In this document: positions 16,872 through 25,432 of the stretch, piece by piece
How the letters are laid out: each line of letters starts with the position of its first letter
Position numbering within the stretch: the first letter of the stretch is position 1
Position numbers and translations under genes: made by a program
Source: Bacteroidaceae bacterium
Lineage (GTDB): Bacteria; Bacteroidota; Bacteroidia; Bacteroidales; Bacteroidaceae
Length of the DNA stretch: 64,000 bases
Reading direction: 5' to 3'
NCBI GenBank assembly: GCA_017509605.1
Contig: JAFWPH010000028.1
Span: forward strand, 24,643-88,642
The notes under the pieces: model-generated
What the model saw: the letters and a program-made list of their open reading frames with translations, nothing else
The model's database searches: none
Told to the model about the DNA's origin: nothing

Positions 16872-17786
16872 ATGGAACTTGACAAATTCGACCGACAGTT
16901 AAAGTTGATAGACTACTTATTGCGCAACACGCGCTACACGGTCGCCGAACTCGGCGAGCGGTTGGGATTGTCGCGTCGGTCCATATACAGGTATATCGAG
17001 TTCCTTCGTCTTGCTGGTTTTATCATTGACAATGAGGATGGCATCTACAGCATCGACCCAGGCTCGCCTTTCATCGCCAATCTGACCAGTCAGGTTCGTT
17101 TCACGGGTGTGGAGCTTGAGGCGATGGCAGTCCTGCTCAACAGCGCGCGTGATGATAATCTCGCTGTGCGGAGTCTCAAGCGCAGGTTCTCCGAGATTTA
17201 TGGCCTGAACCTGCTCAGTGGCGCTAAGGTCAACCGAAAGGAGGCCGCGAATGTGGAACGGCTCTATGACGCCATAGCCCGTCGGCGCAAGGTGGTACTT
17301 CACAGTTATGCCTCATCCAATAGCGACACAGTCAGCGACCGTCTGCTTGAGCCTTTCAAGTTCCTGGGCATGAACAGGGCGGTCAGGTGTTATGAGATTT
17401 CTTCGGGTATGTGCAAGACTTTCAATGTGGGCCGCATACAAGGAGAGGTTGAAGTGCTTGACGAGCCGTGGGAGCATACCACGAGCCACATCACTTATTA
17501 TACCGACATCTTTGGTTTCTCCAGCGAGCGGCAGTACCGTGTGAAACTCATCATGGGGCGTCTGGCCACCCGTGTGCTGATGGAAGAGTACATGGTAGAG
17601 GAGAACCAGTTGGTGATTGTTGACGACCACCATTGGATGGTCTCTCTGAAGGTTTGTGGTTTCAAGGGCATCGGCAGGTTCTATTTCGGTCTATTCCAAG
17701 ACATAGAAGTGGTCGATAGTCCTGAATTTATGTCCTACTTAAGGGATAATTTACATCTTTTAACAGAAAAGCTCAAAACCCTGTAA
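16872..17786 (+). CDS. WYL-domain transcriptional regulator
   Basis: Regulator of 304 residues. An N-terminal helix-turn-helix of the HTH_11 type (YTVAELGERLGLSRRSIYRY) spans about residues 18-50. A WYL-type domain in the second half (about 140-230) contains VLHSYASSNSDTVSDRLLEP and KFLGMNRAVRCYEI. A C-terminal extension similar to the WCX segment ends the protein. WYL domains bind ligands, often nucleotides or nucleic acid, and control stress or defence genes; the target here is unknown. It is 18 bases behind the CotH gene, so the two may share a transcript. Confidence 0.85.
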   Translation: MELDKFDRQLKLIDYLLRNTRYTVAELGERLGLSRRSIYRYIEFLRLAGFIIDNEDGIYSIDPGSPFIANLTSQVRFTGVELEAMAVLLNSARDDNLAVRSLKRRFSEIYGLNLLSGAKVNRKEAANVERLYDAIARRRKVVLHSYASSNSDTVSDRLLEPFKFLGMNRAVRCYEISSGMCKTFNVGRIQGEVEVLDEPWEHTTSHITYYTDIFGFSSERQYRVKLIMGRLATRVLMEEYMVEENQLVIVDDHHWMVSLKVCGFKGIGRFYFGLFQDIEVVDSPEFMSYLRDNLHLLTEKLKTL

Positions 17787-17862
17787 AAATTACGTCTTGA
17801 TTGTCGTACTTTGACACAAAATGTTCGTTATTTTGCATTGTCAACCAAAATAACGAAAAGAA

Positions 17863-18156
17863 ATGAAGAAATCCATTACCTATCAGTCGAGATTCTCCTT
17901 TATGGAGTCAGTTGTGTCAATTCGCAAGAGCATGTCAATGTCAGTGATGCGTTTGGGGGTAACCCTTTCCAATTGGTTTTCCCTCATTATGGAGGAGCGT
18001 ATCAACCCGATGCAGTCGCTGCGGGTGTTTCACCTCGTAATAGCTTGCCTTTTCGCTGTGATGCCGGCAAGCATGCCGTTGGTGTTGCGTCTGCTGTTCA
18101 TCGCATGGTTCGGGGTCACAGTCTTTCAGTTGCGCCAAGAAGAGAAAGACGTTTGA
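17863..18156 (+). CDS. Small conserved-looking membrane protein
   Basis: I do not recognise this 97-residue protein. It starts MKKSITYQSRFSFMESVVSI, is basic and Met/Ser-rich in the first half, and has a hydrophobic stretch at about 55-88 (VFHLVIACLFAVMPASMPLV) that could form one or two membrane helices. A near-consensus -7 box lies at 17828-17835 and a strong terminator follows at 18253-18276, supporting a separate unit. An overlapping frame from 17811 to 18203 is less likely because its start lies upstream of the -7 box. Confidence 0.55.
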   Translation: MKKSITYQSRFSFMESVVSIRKSMSMSVMRLGVTLSNWFSLIMEERINPMQSLRVFHLVIACLFAVMPASMPLVLRLLFIAWFGVTVFQLRQEEKDV

Positions 18157-18252
18157 GGCATGACAAGACGGACATGTCCGCATCAGATATAGTTATCTTC
18201 TAAGACCATGGAATGCCAAGGTGGCTGAGTCACCGCCGTCGGGTAGGGTACA

Positions 18253-18276
18253 AAATCCCGGTTTGTTCCGGGATTT
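18253..18276 (+). terminator. Intrinsic terminator hairpin
   Basis: Perfect 9-base stem AAATCCCGG / CCGGGATTT (18253-18261, 18268-18276) with loop TTTGTT, followed by the pyrimidine-rich CCCTCCCTTTTTATT. It ends the unit of the small membrane protein. Confidence 0.8.
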
Positions 18277-18299
18277 CCCTCCCTTTTTATTATGGAATT

Positions 18300-18331
18300 C
18301 TTGGGATTCTCGTCAATGTTCTTTAATTTTG
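18300..18331 (+). promoter_or_regulatory. Promoter (CTTG-N20-TAATTTTG)
   Basis: TAATTTTG at 18324-18331 followed by C, with CTTG at 18300-18303. Transcription should begin near 18338, which excludes the upstream in-frame start at 18221 for the following lipoprotein. Confidence 0.6.
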
Positions 18332-18355
18332 CCTTGTCAAATGCGAAAAACAGGA

Positions 18356-18901
18356 ATGTTGACGGATTACAGTAAAAACGGTTGGAGGAATCCTGGTGCT
18401 CTACAGCCATCCGCTAAGTCCATGATGGCTATGGTGGGATTATTTTTCCTGACCATGCTCATGCTCACCGCTTGCCGAGGTCCTAAACATGTCATTACGG
18501 ACCCAGATGTGGTTTGGAAGTCTGTGCCCGACGACCAGAAGGGCATCGTCTTCATCAGCGGGGAAATCGAGCAGGATACGACCAGCGGCACCTGCACGAT
18601 GACGGTACGGGAAGTGCGTTTGTTACCAGGCACGTTGAAGCAAGAGGAACATGTGGCGGAGACGGACACAGACTTCTCATACGAGATGCGCAATTCTGAA
18701 GGGAGTGTCATTTCCACCCACCCTTGGAAGAATCCCCTCGTCCGGGTCATGGAGACAGCTGGTGAGGGCGGTGAACTGCGGAGAGTGGTCACGCAACTCC
18801 AGAAATCCGAGTTCTTCCTCCGTCTCAAGCGCCCCTCCGACCTCCGTTCTGTCGCTTTCAAGCACAAGGGCACTACTCTCAAGACGGTAGAAGTGCAGTA
18901 G
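18356..18901 (+). CDS. Lipoprotein of unknown function
   Basis: Predicted lipoprotein of 181 residues if started at 18356. The hydrophobic signal MVGLFFLTMLMLTAC has a clear lipobox, with Cys about 40 residues from this start, so the N-region is long; ATG 18422 would give a shorter signal lacking a leading basic residue. The mature part is beta-rich, with VFISGEIEQDTTSGTCTMTV and RLLPGTLKQEEH. I do not recognise a family. It has its own promoter. The M64 peptidase starts 72 bases downstream and could be co-transcribed. Confidence 0.65.
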   Translation: MLTDYSKNGWRNPGALQPSAKSMMAMVGLFFLTMLMLTACRGPKHVITDPDVVWKSVPDDQKGIVFISGEIEQDTTSGTCTMTVREVRLLPGTLKQEEHVAETDTDFSYEMRNSEGSVISTHPWKNPLVRVMETAGEGGELRRVVTQLQKSEFFLRLKRPSDLRSVAFKHKGTTLKTVEVQ

Positions 18902-18973
18902 TAACCCAAAGTGTCCTTATTTTTACTGAGAGACATTTTATAGAAGATTCCATCAACTAATTCAGGTATTGAT

Positions 18974-20347
18974 ATGAAAAAGTTATTATCCTTGATTCTC
19001 TTTTCGGCATTCGCCACTCTTATGGTAGCACAGACCTACGAAGTCGAGACGATACATGAGTCGCCAGCCGGCAGTAAAGGACTTAATATTGTGGTACTCT
19101 CCGAGGGTTACACCGCCAACCAGATGTCGAGGTTCAGACGCGAGAGCGAAGCGCTCGCCGATTCGTTCTTCAGCCACAGGCCATGGAAGGAATACAAGGA
19201 TTACATCAATTTCTATCGTGTGCCGGTTGCCTCCAACAAGACAGGTGCGGGTCTGACCCCAGACAAGCCTATTGACAATGTCTATGGCACTTGTTTCGGA
19301 ACGTCGGGAGTGGACCGTATGCCTTGGCCCACGAATTGGAACAAAGTATATGAGGTGCTCAACGCCACCGTTCCCAGCCACGACATGGTGATTATCTTTA
19401 TCAACATGAACAAGTACGGCGGTGGTGGCGGCAGTGGTTTTGTCTGCATGTCAAACTTCCGGAGTGGCTATTGGGTGAACGATTACTTCCAGACGATGAT
19501 CCATGAGGCAGGTCATGCGCTTGGTGATTTGGCTGACGAGTACTGGTACGATGGTAGAGAGCGTCCCAACCAGACCAAGGTATCGGATCCTGAGCGGGTG
19601 AAATGGAAGAACTGGCTCGATTTGGATGGTATAGGTATTTATCCTTACGAAGAGAGTCCGAGTTGGTATCGTCCTCATCAGAATTGCCAGATGCGTTATT
19701 TGGGCCAACGCTATTGCAATGTGTGTCTTGAGGCTCTTGTCGAAAAGATTCACCAGAAAGTCTCCCCATTGGTCGGTTTCGAGCCAGAGAACAAGACTCG
19801 CATCAATATGGATCCTTCCACGGAGCAGGCCACCTTCAAGCTTCACCTTATCACCCCCAAGCCCAACTCCATCAAGGTCATTTGGAAGATTGACGGGCAG
19901 ACCATAGAGGGGCAAGAGGATACATTGTTCACCGTGGATTTCTCCACACTCGAGAATCCATCATCCACCCATTTGCTCACAGCACGCATAGAAGACCGGT
20001 CTCCCTATCTGCTTGTGGACAATCATGACAAGAAGCACTACACCACTGTAACTTGGCGGTTCTCCAAAGAAGAGGAAACAGATGCCATCCAGGTGGTTGA
20101 GGCGGAGGAGGATGAGTTTGTTGTTTATCCTTTGCCATTCAGCGATCACCTCACTGTGGAGCGTAGGAACTCAAACGAGTCCTTCTCGACACGCATCATC
20201 GACATGGACGGTAAAATTTTGTCAGAGGCAACAGGCCATGAAGCTGTAACCATCAACACCAATGACCTGCCACGTGGGATTTATATCATCCAAACGGTAG
20301 TACGTGGTCAAGTTGTTATTAGCCAAAAAGTTATGAAAGTTTTTTAG
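18974..20347 (+). CDS. Secreted M64-family metallopeptidase with T9SS C-terminal tail
   Basis: Zinc metallopeptidase of 457 residues in the IgA-peptidase M64 family. A signal peptide ends near residue 19 (LMVAQ). The catalytic motif HEAGHALGDLADE is at 177-189, with zinc ligands His177 and His181 and catalytic Glu178. The segment LNIVVLSEGYTANQM near 37-51 is also typical. A type IX secretion sorting tail covers about 380-457 (VYPLPFSDHLTVERR, DLPRGIYIIQTVVRG), so it is likely secreted or surface-attached. The known IgA cleavage of one family member does not fix the substrate here. Confidence 0.88.
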   Translation: MKKLLSLILFSAFATLMVAQTYEVETIHESPAGSKGLNIVVLSEGYTANQMSRFRRESEALADSFFSHRPWKEYKDYINFYRVPVASNKTGAGLTPDKPIDNVYGTCFGTSGVDRMPWPTNWNKVYEVLNATVPSHDMVIIFINMNKYGGGGGSGFVCMSNFRSGYWVNDYFQTMIHEAGHALGDLADEYWYDGRERPNQTKVSDPERVKWKNWLDLDGIGIYPYEESPSWYRPHQNCQMRYLGQRYCNVCLEALVEKIHQKVSPLVGFEPENKTRINMDPSTEQATFKLHLITPKPNSIKVIWKIDGQTIEGQEDTLFTVDFSTLENPSSTHLLTARIEDRSPYLLVDNHDKKHYTTVTWRFSKEEETDAIQVVEAEEDEFVVYPLPFSDHLTVERRNSNESFSTRIIDMDGKILSEATGHEAVTINTNDLPRGIYIIQTVVRGQVVISQKVMKVF

Positions 20348-20407
20348 CGTCAGTCCACTCTTTCTTTCGTTATTGTCAGCGAGCCAGGTTAGGTCATTCA
20401 CTATGGG

Positions 20408-20447
20408 GTAGGGGACTTATTCCCGTCAAGTTTGGGGAATTCCCTAC
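20408..20447 (+). terminator. Hairpin, probable terminator of the M64 gene
   Basis: Nested stem: GTAGGG (20408-20413) with CCCTAC (20442-20447), and inner ATTCCC with GGGAAT. The hairpin is strong but the following tract TTCGTTTAGG is a weak T-run. Confidence 0.55.
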
Positions 20448-20465
20448 TTCGTTTAGGACTAATCC

Positions 20466-20497
20466 TTTGCAATCGCTATAATTGTTGTGTACTTTTG
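20466..20497 (+). promoter_or_regulatory. Promoter (TTTG-N20-TACTTTTG)
   Basis: TTTG at 20466-20469, 20 bases, TACTTTTG at 20490-20497 followed by C. It fixes the start of the next gene at 20577, since an in-frame ATG-like start at 20487 would lie inside the promoter. Confidence 0.75.
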
Positions 20498-20576
20498 CAT
20501 CGAAAACAAATCAAGAGTATTAACCCGGAGGAAGGATCAAAGCTCAGGCGCCCGACTCCACAAAACCATAACGACT

Positions 20577-21503
20577 ATGAGAAAGATTAGAACAATGCTT
20601 GTAGCAGTAATGATGCTGACAATGGCAAATGTGGTGAATGCCCAGCCCATGTCTTACGCTGTGATGCGCGACCACGCCCGTTTCCTCACTGACCGTATGG
20701 CTTTCACCCTTGGTCTGAGGGCTGACATCATAGACTTGGTCTATATGATCAATTATGATTACATCTACGGCGTGAACGAGTACCTCGACGATATGGCTTA
20801 TGGCTACTCCTATGCAGAGTACGATGACATCCTTTATCACCGCGACCTCGCGCTTCGTCGTCTGTTCACGGCAGTCCAGTGGGCGCGTTACATGTCCTAC
20901 GACTACTTCTATCGTCCTATCGTATTCGCTAACAATGGATGGCGCTTTAGCATCTATGCTTACGACACTCGCCACACCTATTTCCACTACGCCATGCCGC
21001 GTTATTATCATGAGTATCGTGGAGGACGCTACTTCCATCCCATGCGTCCGGCTCACAGGCCTCATATCGTTCATCCCGCACCTGGCAGGCCTCATAACAA
21101 CGGTGTTTATGGTGGCAGAAGAAACGACATGCCTCGTGGTGGTGCCGGACATGCTCCCCGTGGCAACGACAACTTCCGTGGAGGACACCAGGGTGGTTCC
21201 CAAGGCGGTAACAACCATGGCGGTGTGAACAATAATCGTGGCGGTGTGAACAACAACCATGGTGGTGTGAACAACAACCGTGGTGGTGTAAACAACAACC
21301 ATGGCGGTATGAACAACAACCATGGCGGTATGAACAATAACCGTGGTGGCAACCCTGAAGGTCATAGCCGAAGCGGTAATGTGGGAGGCAGTCAGGGTCG
21401 CGGAGGCAACTCGGGTTCCCATCTCATCCGCACCTCTTCAGGTCCTTCCCGTCCCTCAGCTGGTCAAGGCAGTGCAGGTCGCGCACGCGGAGGCAGGCAC
21501 TAA
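20577..21503 (+). CDS. Exported Asn/Gly/His-rich repeat protein
   Basis: Exported protein of 308 residues with signal peptide MRKIRTMLVAVMMLTMANVVNA. Residues about 25-165 are rich in Tyr, His and Asp and look folded (MAFTLGLRADIIDLVYMINY). The second half is low-complexity and rich in Gly, His, Asn, Arg, with six copies of a seven-residue unit GGVNNNR/H encoded by 21-base DNA repeats at 21219-21344. The tail is Gly/Ser/Arg-rich and basic, which could bind polyanions or metals. I do not recognise the family. Confidence 0.72.
   Translation: MRKIRTMLVAVMMLTMANVVNAQPMSYAVMRDHARFLTDRMAFTLGLRADIIDLVYMINYDYIYGVNEYLDDMAYGYSYAEYDDILYHRDLALRRLFTAVQWARYMSYDYFYRPIVFANNGWRFSIYAYDTRHTYFHYAMPRYYHEYRGGRYFHPMRPAHRPHIVHPAPGRPHNNGVYGGRRNDMPRGGAGHAPRGNDNFRGGHQGGSQGGNNHGGVNNNRGGVNNNHGGVNNNRGGVNNNHGGMNNNHGGMNNNRGGNPEGHSRSGNVGGSQGRGGNSGSHLIRTSSGPSRPSAGQGSAGRARGGRH
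21219..21344 (+). repeat. In-frame 21-base tandem repeat (six copies)
   Basis: Six units of GGYGGTRTGAACAAYAAYCRY type, each encoding GGVNNNR, GGVNNNH or GGMNNNH. The copies vary mainly at silent or R/H positions. Copy number may vary between strains by slippage. Confidence 0.9.
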
Positions 21504-21621
21504 CCTGTAAGCCTCCAGTGCGTGGGACGCAAAAAGGCTACAGTCTTTCGATCATGAGTATCAATTAATTACTTCTTTTCTTAGACAATTTTAGTATATA
21601 TTCTTTTAAAGCTTCTTTCGG

Positions 21622-21657
21622 CCATCCTGTTCGTTGATGAATGGGATGGTTTTTTTT
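21622..21657 (+). terminator. Intrinsic terminator
   Basis: CCATCC (21622-21627) pairs with GGATGG (21644-21649) over a 16-base loop containing a short inner stem. Eight T residues follow at 21650-21657. It ends the repeat-protein gene just before the stop of the convergent SpmAB gene. Confidence 0.75.
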
Positions 21658-21678
21658 GAAGGGGTGTTGTGAAGGGTC

Positions 21679-22929
21679 TTAATGGAAGAAGAAATAACTG
21701 ATGAACACGGCTGCGACCATACCTGCGAAGTCGGCCATCAGACCACACGCCACGCTGTGTCGGTATTTCTTGATGCCCACACTGCCGAAGTAGATGGCGA
21801 GGATGTAGAACGTGGTGTCGGTACATCCTTGTAGCACTGAGGCCAGGTGTCCGAGGAAGGAATCGGGTCCATTTGTAGCCATGCATTCCAGCATCATGCC
21901 TCGCGCGCCTGATCCATTGAGCGGTTTCATGATGGCCACTGGGACAGCTCCCACAAAGTCGCTGTTCACGCCAAAGAGTTCTACCACCCATTTGATGGCG
22001 TCCTGAATCATGTCGAGCGCACCAGAGGCCCTGAACACACCGATGGCGGCGAGAATGGCCACACAGTAAGGGATGAGGCTGACAGCAACACCGAAACCAC
22101 CTTTGGCACCTTCGATGAACGAATTATACACGTTCATACGTTCGCCATTCTCGTCTTTCGTGAAGAAACCGCTTAGGATGAAGATCAGTATGGCTCCGAG
22201 TATGAGGCAACTGGTGAGCAATCTGCAGAAGTGCTGCATTTCCTCGTTGCTCATCCCATGGATGGCCCAGAAGAGTCCGCCCACCAAAACGGCTATAGCG
22301 CCGAACATGATGAGGAAGGCTTTTTGGAAGAGGTTGATCTTTTGGTAGATGGCCACGGCAATCAGTCCGACAATGGTGGAGCAGAGTGTGGTGAGCAGGA
22401 GTGGGATGAAGATATCAGTGGGATCGAGGGCTCCAGCCCTTGCTCTGTAGGCCATGATGCTCACGGGTATGATGGTCAGTCCTGATGTGTTGAGCACGAG
22501 GAACGTAATCATGGAATTGCTGGCTGTATCCTTCTTGGGGTTGAGCGACTGCAGGTCCTGCATGGCTTTGAGTCCAACGGGTGTGGCGGCATTGTCCAGG
22601 CCGAGCATGTTGGCTGCCATGTTCATGAAGATGTTTCCCAATGCTGGATGTCCTTTTGGTATCTCCGGGAACAGTTTTGTGAGCAATGGGCTCAGTCCTT
22701 TCGCCAGTTTGTTGACCAGTCCGCTGTCCTCACCGATTTTGAGTATGCCCATCCATAGTGTAAGCGTTCCGGTGAGTCCCAATGTCATCTCGAAGGCCAT
22801 CTTCGACATCTCGAAGGTGGAGTCCATCATTTGTGGCAGCGCCTCGGTGTCTCCCACGAAAAGGAGGCGTATCACACCGATCAGCACGCCAATGACGAAC
22901 AATGCGATCCAAATATAATTCAGTGCCAC
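21679..22929 (-). CDS. SpmA-SpmB fusion membrane protein (nucleoside recognition/gate domain)
   Basis: Integral membrane protein of 416 residues that joins the two spore-maturation proteins SpmA (first about 200 residues) and SpmB (last about 175) in one chain, as is usual in Bacteroidetes. Each half has a Gate/nucleoside-recognition domain. Visible family stretches are MAANMLGLDNAATPVGLKAM in the first half and VLQGCTDTTFYILAIYFGSV in the second. The function outside spore formers is unknown; transport of a small molecule is the family-based guess. It is a single-gene unit, separated from the L,D-transpeptidase genes by a terminator. Confidence 0.9.
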   Translation of the reverse strand: MALNYIWIALFVIGVLIGVIRLLFVGDTEALPQMMDSTFEMSKMAFEMTLGLTGTLTLWMGILKIGEDSGLVNKLAKGLSPLLTKLFPEIPKGHPALGNIFMNMAANMLGLDNAATPVGLKAMQDLQSLNPKKDTASNSMITFLVLNTSGLTIIPVSIMAYRARAGALDPTDIFIPLLLTTLCSTIVGLIAVAIYQKINLFQKAFLIMFGAIAVLVGGLFWAIHGMSNEEMQHFCRLLTSCLILGAILIFILSGFFTKDENGERMNVYNSFIEGAKGGFGVAVSLIPYCVAILAAIGVFRASGALDMIQDAIKWVVELFGVNSDFVGAVPVAIMKPLNGSGARGMMLECMATNGPDSFLGHLASVLQGCTDTTFYILAIYFGSVGIKKYRHSVACGLMADFAGMVAAVFISYFFFH

Positions 22930-23018
22930 TTGGTTGTAATTGTTTATTTGTGAATAATGGGGTCATCTGCGAAAGAAATCCTCAGAATAATCAGAACAAC
23001 AAATTATAGAAGACCCCT

Positions 23019-23055
23019 AAAAAATATTCGGTGGGGGTACCACCGAATATTTTTT
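23019..23055. terminator. Bidirectional intrinsic terminator
   Basis: A perfect 16-base stem (AAAAAATATTCGGTGG with its complement, 23019-23034 and 23040-23055) around a 5-base loop. T-runs occur in both directions. On the minus strand it ends the L,D-transpeptidase operon just after its stop codon at 23069. Confidence 0.93.
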
Positions 23056-23068
23056 GATGATGAAGCGT

Positions 23069-23791
23069 CTATTTGCTCACGAACTGCGCCCCTTTCTCCA
23101 GCACATATCCTTTGCGCTGCGGCACGTATTTTCCGCCGAGGGCTTTCTCTGCCTTCACCTCGAACGGGTACTTGCCTTGTTTGATGGACTTCACGATTAC
23201 GCGTGTGCCCACCTGCGCATAATGTTGTTTGAGATGCTGGATGTCGTTGTCGCGGAGTCGGATGCAGCCCTCGCTGTCGCGTCCCGGCACGGAAGCCGAG
23301 TTGTTGGTGCTGCCGTGGATGCCGATGCCCTTGTGTCCAGGTGTGACCAGGCGGAGGAACCAGTTTCCGTAGGAGGGAATATTGCCCCGTCCGTCTCCGA
23401 AGTCATGTTTCCATGATGAGGCATCCGCGATCTGCGAGATGGTGAAAGGGTTCTTCATTTCGCATTCCGGTGTTTTCATGTCGCCCACGCGCTCCTTGTT
23501 CTCTGGGTTCTTGGCGTAGCATATGGGGTAGTGTGCCACCAGCAGGGTGTCCTTTCCCACTCGCTCATAGACGTAGAGACGGTATTCGCGTTTTGAGATG
23601 ACGAAGAAGCAGTTGGCCTTGGGCACCTTCAGTGGATCCTTATAGACCTGCATGGAGTCGCAAACGTCATAGACAAGGTAGGTCTTGCTGCCTTTCTTCA
23701 CCTGTCGCATGCCGAAATCCTCACCGTTCTGTGCCATGACAGTCAGTGCGCACGACATGGTGAACATCAGTGATAAAACAATACCTTTCAT
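23069..23791 (-). CDS. L,D-transpeptidase (YkuD family), exported
   Basis: Peptidoglycan L,D-transpeptidase of 240 residues with a signal peptide ending LTVMAQ. The YkuD catalytic region is clear: His159 in GIHGSTNN, and Cys176 with Arg178 in RDSEGCIRLRDND. It would form 3-3 crosslinks or attach proteins to peptidoglycan in the periplasm. It is the third gene of an operon after an SH3-repeat protein (20-base gap) and a paralogous L,D-transpeptidase lipoprotein. The two enzymes share the ISKREYRLYVY segment and much of the catalytic domain. Confidence 0.9.
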   Translation of the reverse strand: MKGIVLSLMFTMSCALTVMAQNGEDFGMRQVKKGSKTYLVYDVCDSMQVYKDPLKVPKANCFFVISKREYRLYVYERVGKDTLLVAHYPICYAKNPENKERVGDMKTPECEMKNPFTISQIADASSWKHDFGDGRGNIPSYGNWFLRLVTPGHKGIGIHGSTNNSASVPGRDSEGCIRLRDNDIQHLKQHYAQVGTRVIVKSIKQGKYPFEVKAEKALGGKYVPQRKGYVLEKGAQFVSK

Positions 23792-23811
23792 CTTCTTTGT
23801 TTTGGCGGGGA

Positions 23812-24426
23812 TTAGTCGGAGAGAGATGAGAATTCAGATGACACATAGACAATCTTTCCCTTGTAAGACGCCTTGTAGAATCCGTTGCGGTTCTCGCCTA
23901 AGTAGATGAGTTTGGAACCCTTGGGCAGGTAGAGGGGTTTGTTGGTCTCGGGCTGGTTATACACACCGTAGTTGGTGCCGGGTCCAAGGCGGAGTCGCAC
24001 GTTTGTGCCTTTCAGCACAACATAGGTATCGCCAGTGCTTTCCTCAGCTGGTTGCACGGTCTTGGTGGTCTTGGCGCTCGGAGCAGCGGGTTTCACTTCG
24101 GTACCGCCCTGTCCGTCGATGTAAGAGAATTTCTTTGAGATATAGACACTGTTGTTCTTGTAGAACACATAGTAGAAGTCTCCCTTTTCGCCCTTGTACT
24201 CCAATTTCGCGCCTTTGGGTGCATGTACGGGGTTTCCTTTGGTGTCGTGAAGCCATGCTGCCTGAAGGCTGGGTTCAAGGCGCAGGCGGACGTTTTCTCC
24301 GTTCACTACAACATACTTCTTCGTTGGGTTGGTGCCCTTGTTGTTTTGGGCGTTCATTCCCATCATGACACACACTAACATCATGAGTGTCACACTGATT
24401 CGGTGGATAAGAATGTTCTTTTTCAT
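23812..24426 (-). CDS. Exported protein with two SH3-like repeats
   Basis: Exported protein of 204 residues with signal peptide MKKNILIHRISVTLMML to about residue 26 (GMNAQ). Two bacterial SH3-like repeats follow, near 37-105 (VNGENVRLRLEPSLQAAW ... VYISKKFSYID) and 132-204 (LKGTNVRLRLGPGTNYGVYN ... IVYVSSEFSSLSD). Such domains bind cell-wall peptides. Its place between two L,D-transpeptidase genes suggests that it targets or scaffolds these enzymes at the wall, which is an inference from position. Confidence 0.8.
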   Translation of the reverse strand: MKKNILIHRISVTLMMLVCVMMGMNAQNNKGTNPTKKYVVVNGENVRLRLEPSLQAAWLHDTKGNPVHAPKGAKLEYKGEKGDFYYVFYKNNSVYISKKFSYIDGQGGTEVKPAAPSAKTTKTVQPAEESTGDTYVVLKGTNVRLRLGPGTNYGVYNQPETNKPLYLPKGSKLIYLGENRNGFYKASYKGKIVYVSSEFSSLSD

Positions 24427-24459
24427 AATGCTGTTTTATTATTGTTATTAAGTTGTTGT

Positions 24460-25236
24460 TTATTCCTCGTCGAGTGAAGAGGTGTAGTCCTTGAATAGGG
24501 GGTTTCCTTCTTTAGGAGCGCGGTAACTGTCGCCGAGTGCCTCTTGGGCTTTGATTTCGAAGGCGTCTTTGTCAGCCGTAATGCTTTTGATGATGACAAG
24601 TGTGCCCACCTGTGCATAGAGGTCGTGCAAGAGCAGCAGGTCGTCGTCGCGGAGTCGGATGCAGCCCTCGCTGTCGCGTCCTGGCACCGATGGTTCGTTG
24701 TTGGTGCTGCCATGGATGCCCACACCGTTGAATCCGGTTTTGAGTCTCATGAACCACGCGCCGTAGGAAGGGATGTTGCCTCGTCCGTCGCCGAAGTCAT
24801 GGTGCCAGTTGGAAGCATTGACAATCTCCGTGATGACGAAAGGATGGTTAAAGTCACATTCCGGTGTGCGCATGTCGCCACTGACCTGTTTAGCCTCGGG
24901 GTACATCGCATAGCATACTGGGAAATGAGCGGCCAGTGTGGTGTCGCCCTCAGTGACGTTGTAAACGTAGAGACGATATTCGCGTTTGGAGATGACAAAG
25001 AAGCAATCGTCCTTATCGATGTCGTCTTGGTAGATGCAGATACTGTCGTCGATGTCGGCCACGTTGTAGGTTTTGCTGTCAGTGGCATACTCTCTCATCG
25101 GTATGTCGAGGATGCCCTGTCGAAGAGAGTCTTCTCGCATTTCCGCTTCCTTCTTTCCTGATTGGCTGAGGTCGCAGGATATCAGTAGAAGGATGATGGC
25201 AGTCAGTATCTGGAGCAGTGGTCTGAATTTTCTCAT
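24460..25236 (-). CDS. L,D-transpeptidase lipoprotein (YkuD family)
   Basis: YkuD-type L,D-transpeptidase of 258 residues, first gene of the operon. The signal MRKFRPLLQILTAIILLLIS is followed by Cys21, so it is probably a lipoprotein. Catalytic residues: His175 in GVGIHGSTNN, and Cys192 with Arg194 in RDSEGCIRLRDDD. The catalytic domain closely parallels that of the gene at 23069-23791, showing a duplication with different membrane anchoring (lipoprotein versus soluble). Confidence 0.9.
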   Translation of the reverse strand: MRKFRPLLQILTAIILLLISCDLSQSGKKEAEMREDSLRQGILDIPMREYATDSKTYNVADIDDSICIYQDDIDKDDCFFVISKREYRLYVYNVTEGDTTLAAHFPVCYAMYPEAKQVSGDMRTPECDFNHPFVITEIVNASNWHHDFGDGRGNIPSYGAWFMRLKTGFNGVGIHGSTNNEPSVPGRDSEGCIRLRDDDLLLLHDLYAQVGTLVIIKSITADKDAFEIKAQEALGDSYRAPKEGNPLFKDYTSSLDEE

Positions 25237-25384
25237 TGGTTATTTGTGTGTAGTGCCTTTAGTTCATTCATTGTTCGTTATAGACCCTTCAATATGCGAA
25301 ATTACACAAACTATTTGAAGTAAAGGCTTCTTTGACACATTTTTTTCCTAAAATAGTGTTAATACAAGTCTTTTTGCCTGAAAA

Positions 25385-25416
25385 TTTGGCTATGACGAGG
25401 GAAAGTTATACTTTTG
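25385..25416 (+). promoter_or_regulatory. Promoter of metK (TTTG-N20-TACTTTTG)
   Basis: TTTG at 25385-25388, 20 bases, TACTTTTG at 25409-25416 followed by C. The RNA would start near 25422, about ten bases before the riboswitch-like element. The remaining gap 25237-25384 holds only the upstream region of the divergent L,D-transpeptidase operon. Confidence 0.8.
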
Positions 25417-25432
25417 CATTGTTTTTAAGACA

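Noticed and set aside
17811..18203. Longer open frame overlapping the 97-residue membrane protein
   Set aside because: Its start lies upstream of the likely -7 box and its translation shows no protein-like pattern; the frame from 17863 has a clear hydrophobic region.
20487..20576. Upstream start for the repeat protein
   Set aside because: It overlaps the TACTTTTG promoter box; the signal peptide begins at 20577.
21219..21344. Possible CRISPR-like array
   Set aside because: Units are 21 bases, contiguous with no spacers, and in frame within a protein gene.
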